A DNA stretch of 64,000 bases from Entonaema liquescens. Taxonomy: Eukaryota; Ascomycota; Sordariomycetes; Xylariales; Xylariaceae. Made by a program: the position numbers and the translations under genes. The notes below the pieces were generated by a model. The model was not told the DNA's origin and did no database searches. It saw only the letters and a list, made by a program, of their open reading frames with translations. Positions 59,844 to 64,000 of this stretch are shown here, one piece after another. Location: NCBI GenBank assembly GCA_902805475.1, contig CADCSX010000002.1, positions 1,054,001-1,118,000 on the forward strand. Direction: 5' to 3'. Numbering within the stretch: the first letter of the stretch is position 1; each line of letters begins with the position of its first letter.

Positions 59844-62800
59844 ATGGATTTCGAGGAGGTCCAAACCCCAGCGGGGGTTCTAAAAGCCTTATTCCATCAT
59901 ATTGCATTACCCGCGATGCTGCCACAAAGATCTGAATCCAATACGGAGGATGTCGAGCGCGCGATTCTTGATCGTCTCATAATCGCCGTTAAACTCATGC
60001 AGAACGTTGTGGACAGCGACCTTTGGCAAACCTGGGATTCTATTAGGCGATCCCTTCTAGCATGCAAAGCTTTAAATATTGGTGGGAAGCTGGAAAGGAC
60101 CCAGCTCACTTCGTACCTCAGACAACTTCGAGATTCTGACTTTGTCATACTCCACGTCGGGGCTCAGAATGCAGGACTTCTCATTTATAAACCTGTCGGG
60201 TAAGTTTACTTGCAGTTTTACTTAGGGGTAGGTACGTTTTATGCTAATAACCCCTATTTAGTCCTGATTTCAGTGGAAATATTCTCTTCGAAGCGTTTGA
60301 GGCTTCGCCCCGGCGTGAATCAGTCTTAGCATCTCAAACTCTGTCATGGACATTCCCCGGTACTGCTGTACTGGTACCTTCCGCTGTATTTTATAGCGAT
60401 ACATTCCTTGAGAGCCTCTCGTCCTTCCTCGAACAGGCTTCGGTTGAGCCTACCCAGAAGTTCTCCGAATATGGCAGAAAAGCGGGACACGCAGTAGCAG
60501 AAGATAGGGGCACCCCTGATCCAGCCTTGATTACATCCCTTCTTACTGCAATTCTCGAGTCAAACGGAAGACGTATTTCCCCAACACTTCTTCAAAAAAG
60601 GGTCAGAGACGATGTGTGCTGGTTCAGTAGTGCAGTGCCTTGGCGAAGGTTACCCTACTGGCTTGTCCTTCGGGTCGGCATCTCACGCTATTTAGCAATG
60701 GTGCTTGGTGGAGCCCATGCGAGAATCAATTATAAGTTCTTGATGTGCCTTATTCATAGTATGATACTCAACGACACCCGAGATACTATCTCCCTTGAAG
60801 ATCAAGCTTTTCTAAAGACCAAACTTTGCCGTCGTCTCTTCAAGCTCGATCGAGACAGTCTTGAACAACCCCAGGCCGTGCAGAACTCTTATTCCATGTT
60901 AAGCACGGCTCTAACACCTCGATTTAAGAGAGCAGTTGATGCTACGACAGCAAGAATAAGCGCTGCTTGGGATCAGACAAAGAGAAATACGACCAGGCCT
61001 ATACTGCCACTGCCCCGGAAAGCACGTCGACAGGAGCAGTATCTGAGTCTAACTATAAGTCGCCCCTATTTGAATAAGGCTCGCAAAAGATTTCAAGATG
61101 TTCTCCCACGTAGAGCACGTGCGACTCGTATAGCGCCGCAACAGCCTAAAGTACACATCCAGGCCTTTGGAAGCAGGCTGTTTAAACTCTTTAATAAAGA
61201 AGAGCAACTCCATGCTATTTCTATCAATATGTCTACATACTCTTTCAGTCTATCGGCACAGGTCCAACAACTTCATAAGGCGATTCTCGATTACATTGAT
61301 CAGGTTGACGGTAGTTACGATAATAACGTCGAGCAGAAGAGCATTATGCTTCTCACGTTAATGGAAACGTGGATGTCACTCGATAAAGTAGCATGTACAA
61401 TGTTCCCTCTTCTGCACGACTTTCACCCAGCCTTTACATCGCGGTTGATGGACGTGCTTCGATTTCCTCTTTTATCCGATACCACTCGGGCGCGAAAGGT
61501 GGGGTCATACATCCAGGGTAGACTATCTAAATCTAAAACGAGGGCTACATTATTTGATGACCCGTGTAAAGGATGCTTTGCAGAGAGGTACTTTGATGAA
61601 TCTCCCGGTGCTGATGCGCTCGGGAATTTACTTGCCGAGATACAATCGACCTCTTTGAAAATGAGAGAGGACAAGGAAAAGGAATGGAAGGAATTAAGTG
61701 CTGAGTATGAGAAACTGACAAGAGAGTACGAGTCTTCGACCTGTGTTTATATCCAATCGCTAGATGGTTCGTATTTATCACATGACATTCATTCCTGTCG
61801 GAAATGTCTGCTCGACAAACAGAGGTCGCGTATGGTAATAAAAGCCTTCGAATCACCCTTGCCCGAGAGTCCTATCATGGCAAAGGTCGTGGTCTTCGAG
61901 CTCAGGTGCCCCGAAGCTCTTGCTCAATATCGCGACGCCACTTGGGCGATTTTACATCGCATTGCAAGGCAAACGCAAGACTCGGGAGTTGAGCCAAAGT
62001 TATGTCTACAAGAATATTCGGGGTTACAGCTTTATGAAAAAGTTCCAGGATGTATAACCCTCGCATCAACAACTAAATCCTGTAAGGCATTGCATAATGT
62101 TCACGTTAGTAGTTCCTTGCTAATACAAAGTAGTCCTAATGACTCATTATAGAGAACGAAAGAAGTTCCCAGTTGACCTTGATCAAGTTTGCCTTCCAAA
62201 CGGCCTCAAGCTTGCCTATTTCGACACAGCTACCCAATCCTGGCCTGGTCGTAGGGAAATTCATCCAACTTTCGAGCATCATTGTAAACTGGCATTGCCC
62301 AGAAGCTCCCCATTTTCATCACTCCTGGAATCCCAAAGTTTTAATGCTTACGACAATGGGCCTACCTCTTATGAAATTGCGGCGTCTCATTCATCATGTC
62401 CTTCGAGTCTTAGTATCCACGAGTACATGGCTTTCCAATTCCTCCTATCCGGAAAACGTCGACGATGGATGTCTCTTCTAACAGAGCTCGGGTCTTCAAA
62501 TCTTAATCTTTCTACCGAAACAACGGTTCTTTTATTTGACCACCTTGCACACCAGATTGGTCCGTGGGAAAAGGACGAACCAATTCTTGGGACTGTTCAC
62601 TATATCTTTCGAGACGCCTCTTTCTGTGAAAAGTTAATACAGCAGCTCCAAGTGAAGTTGGAAGCCATCGCCACCAATTGGCGTGAAACCCATCTCATGG
62701 AGATCGTTATCATGTTGGCACTGAGAATTGTCGCGTTTACAACATCTTTTACAGATACGAACTACTTAGCAACAAGGGCACTAGCTATCCTTTCCGAAGC

Positions 62801-64000
62801 AAGACAAACAACTTTCCAATGGACTAGAATGTTGCGGAAGGAGATGTACTCTGCGAATGATCTTCGTAACGCGCAGAACTGTCAGTCATATCTGCTGTGG
62901 GCTGCTCTCCTCTGTAAGAGAACGTTTGCTTTTCTCCAAATGACAACGACTAGAGGTCTCAATAAGGACGAACTTCCTACATTTTTGGAATGCAGTGCAA
63001 CGGTCTACGACAATATACCTGACGACATTTCCTCCCTTGGGCAGGTAATGAAGAATTCATTTGTTCGAGATTTGCGAATGATGTACGACCTCAAGGATCA
63101 GATACGGCAATCTATCGAGCTTCACGGACGAGATGCTCTTCTTGCCATGTTGCAAGTTCTTTGGCCTGCTGCAGAATCAAAACACATCTACAACTTCAGC
63201 TTTGAAGCTGATAACTGGTTGCAAATTGAACTAGTTGGTTACGATGGAGTTGAAACTGCTAGCTATAATTACCTTTTGGTATCTTGCTGGTAGATGGTCA
63301 GCCACTTGGTGTAAGTTCTCACGACAAATGTGGGCTTTATGTACTCTCTACTAACAAATATCGTATTATAGAGGCTCCCAACAGATCCTGAGAGTACCAT
63401 TATACTTGAGGAATTATTTGGAAGCCAGACTAGTCTCATGAAGTTTCCATCGTCTAGCCCTGGAATGACATATGGTTAGCTCTTCTTCGTGTCCCATTGC
63501 CCTTACTTACAGCTAATACATGAATTTATTCAGTCCTGGCCTTCAAAAGGAGGGTTATCATACCCACATAGGATATGATGGACAGGAGACTATCATCCGC
63601 GCCATTAGAGGCTCACAGACCTTGGAGCTCATCCCGAGAAAAATATTTCGGAATGGAACTTCCTTTGATCTTCCCGCCCATCTTATTGACAATTGCATTC
63701 ATTGGCTGTGAGTTATACAATAGGGTTCAACTGCGTCTTTGCGCTAGGACTAACCAATTCAAGTGACGTCGTGTCCGGCATCATCGAAATCCGACCAAAG
63801 TCAAAGAACATTTGGCATTCCCACCCACATAATTGGAGATTAGACATTTCGACTTCGATATGCACACGATTTACACCCACATCAAGAATTAAAGAGACAC
63901 TGGTAGACCCCTACAGTCCGCTATTCATTCGTGTGTCGAAGACGTTCGCATGGTTTGAGAATGCAATGCATTTAACTATCTACCAACCCGGAGGCGGATA
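59844..64000 (+). CDS. Large DUF6606/DUF3638-type protein, 5' part, two frameshifts
   Basis: Start ATG at 59844; exons 59844-60199, 60262-62081, 62131-63310, 63372-63474, 63534-63707 and 63764 to beyond the window. N-terminal FHHIALPAMLPQ and ILHVGAQNAGLLIYKPVG are typical of DUF6606. LVLMTHYRERKKFPVDLDQV, VDGQPLGRLP, TLELIPRKIF, CIHWLDVVSGIIEIRP and VDPYSPLFIRVSKTFAWFEN match the long N-terminal region of the roughly 3000-aa fungal DUF3638/DUF3645 proteins, sometimes annotated as ubiquitinyl hydrolases; true activity is not established. Two frame breaks, at the T4 run 63274-63277 and at the A4/G3 runs 63545-63554, are each repaired by one missing base and restore family motifs on both sides. 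The 3' end lies outside the window. Confidence 0.82.

Overview
The window looks like nuclear DNA of a filamentous ascomycete, probably Pezizomycotina. Introns are short (about 50-120 nt) with GT...AG ends and CTAAC/CTGAC-like branch sites. The gene families are fungal-specific: Clr5, FunK1, CBM19-like, AA9, DUF6606/DUF3638, a Dal5-type permease and an NFX1-type helicase. A 13 kb block is almost pure A+T and carries the transition-only marks of repeat-induced point mutation (RIP). Genes were read as spliced models. Exon borders come from splice signals, reading-frame continuity and family motifs, not from transcripts.

Left arm (1-32.4 kb). In order: the 3' part of a Dal5/allantoate-type MFS permease (+); a small acidic protein (-); an FSH-type serine hydrolase (-); a six-exon AA9 lytic polysaccharide monooxygenase (-); a decayed coding relic; a small Cys-rich protein (-); a two-exon unknown protein with an F-box-like segment (+); a GC-rich minisatellite and an A/G-rich microsatellite; a RING protein (-) divergent from the replication factor Sld2 (+); a two-exon 66-aa acidic protein (-); a Clr5-domain protein (+); a class V aminotransferase (-); a Ser-rich secreted CBM19-like protein (-); and a GAF hybrid histidine kinase (-).

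Centre (33.5-53.1 kb). Two decayed pieces of NFX1-type SF1 helicase lie on the minus strand. The C-terminal piece is at 33.5-34.5 kb and the N-terminal piece at 51.0-53.1 kb. Between them sit an apparently intact FunK1-type kinase gene and a 13,258-bp AT block. The block is bounded by 145-bp direct terminal repeats (TGTCATA...TATGACA). Inside it a second pair of 207-bp direct repeats (TG...CA) delimits a 6.2-kb unit. I read this as two nested LTR retrotransposons, both destroyed by RIP. No coding capacity is left in the block.

Right arm (53.1-64 kb). Mostly gene-poor sequence, then a two-exon unknown protein (+) and the 5' part of a very large DUF6606/DUF3638-type gene (+) that leaves the window.

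One technical pattern matters for anyone using this sequence. Five reading-frame breaks in four otherwise well-preserved genes are each consistent with exactly one missing base, each beside or inside a short homopolymer run. This favours uncorrected base-calling deletions over five independent pseudogenisations. The helicase pieces, with several stops and mixed frameshifts, look like true pseudogene remains.
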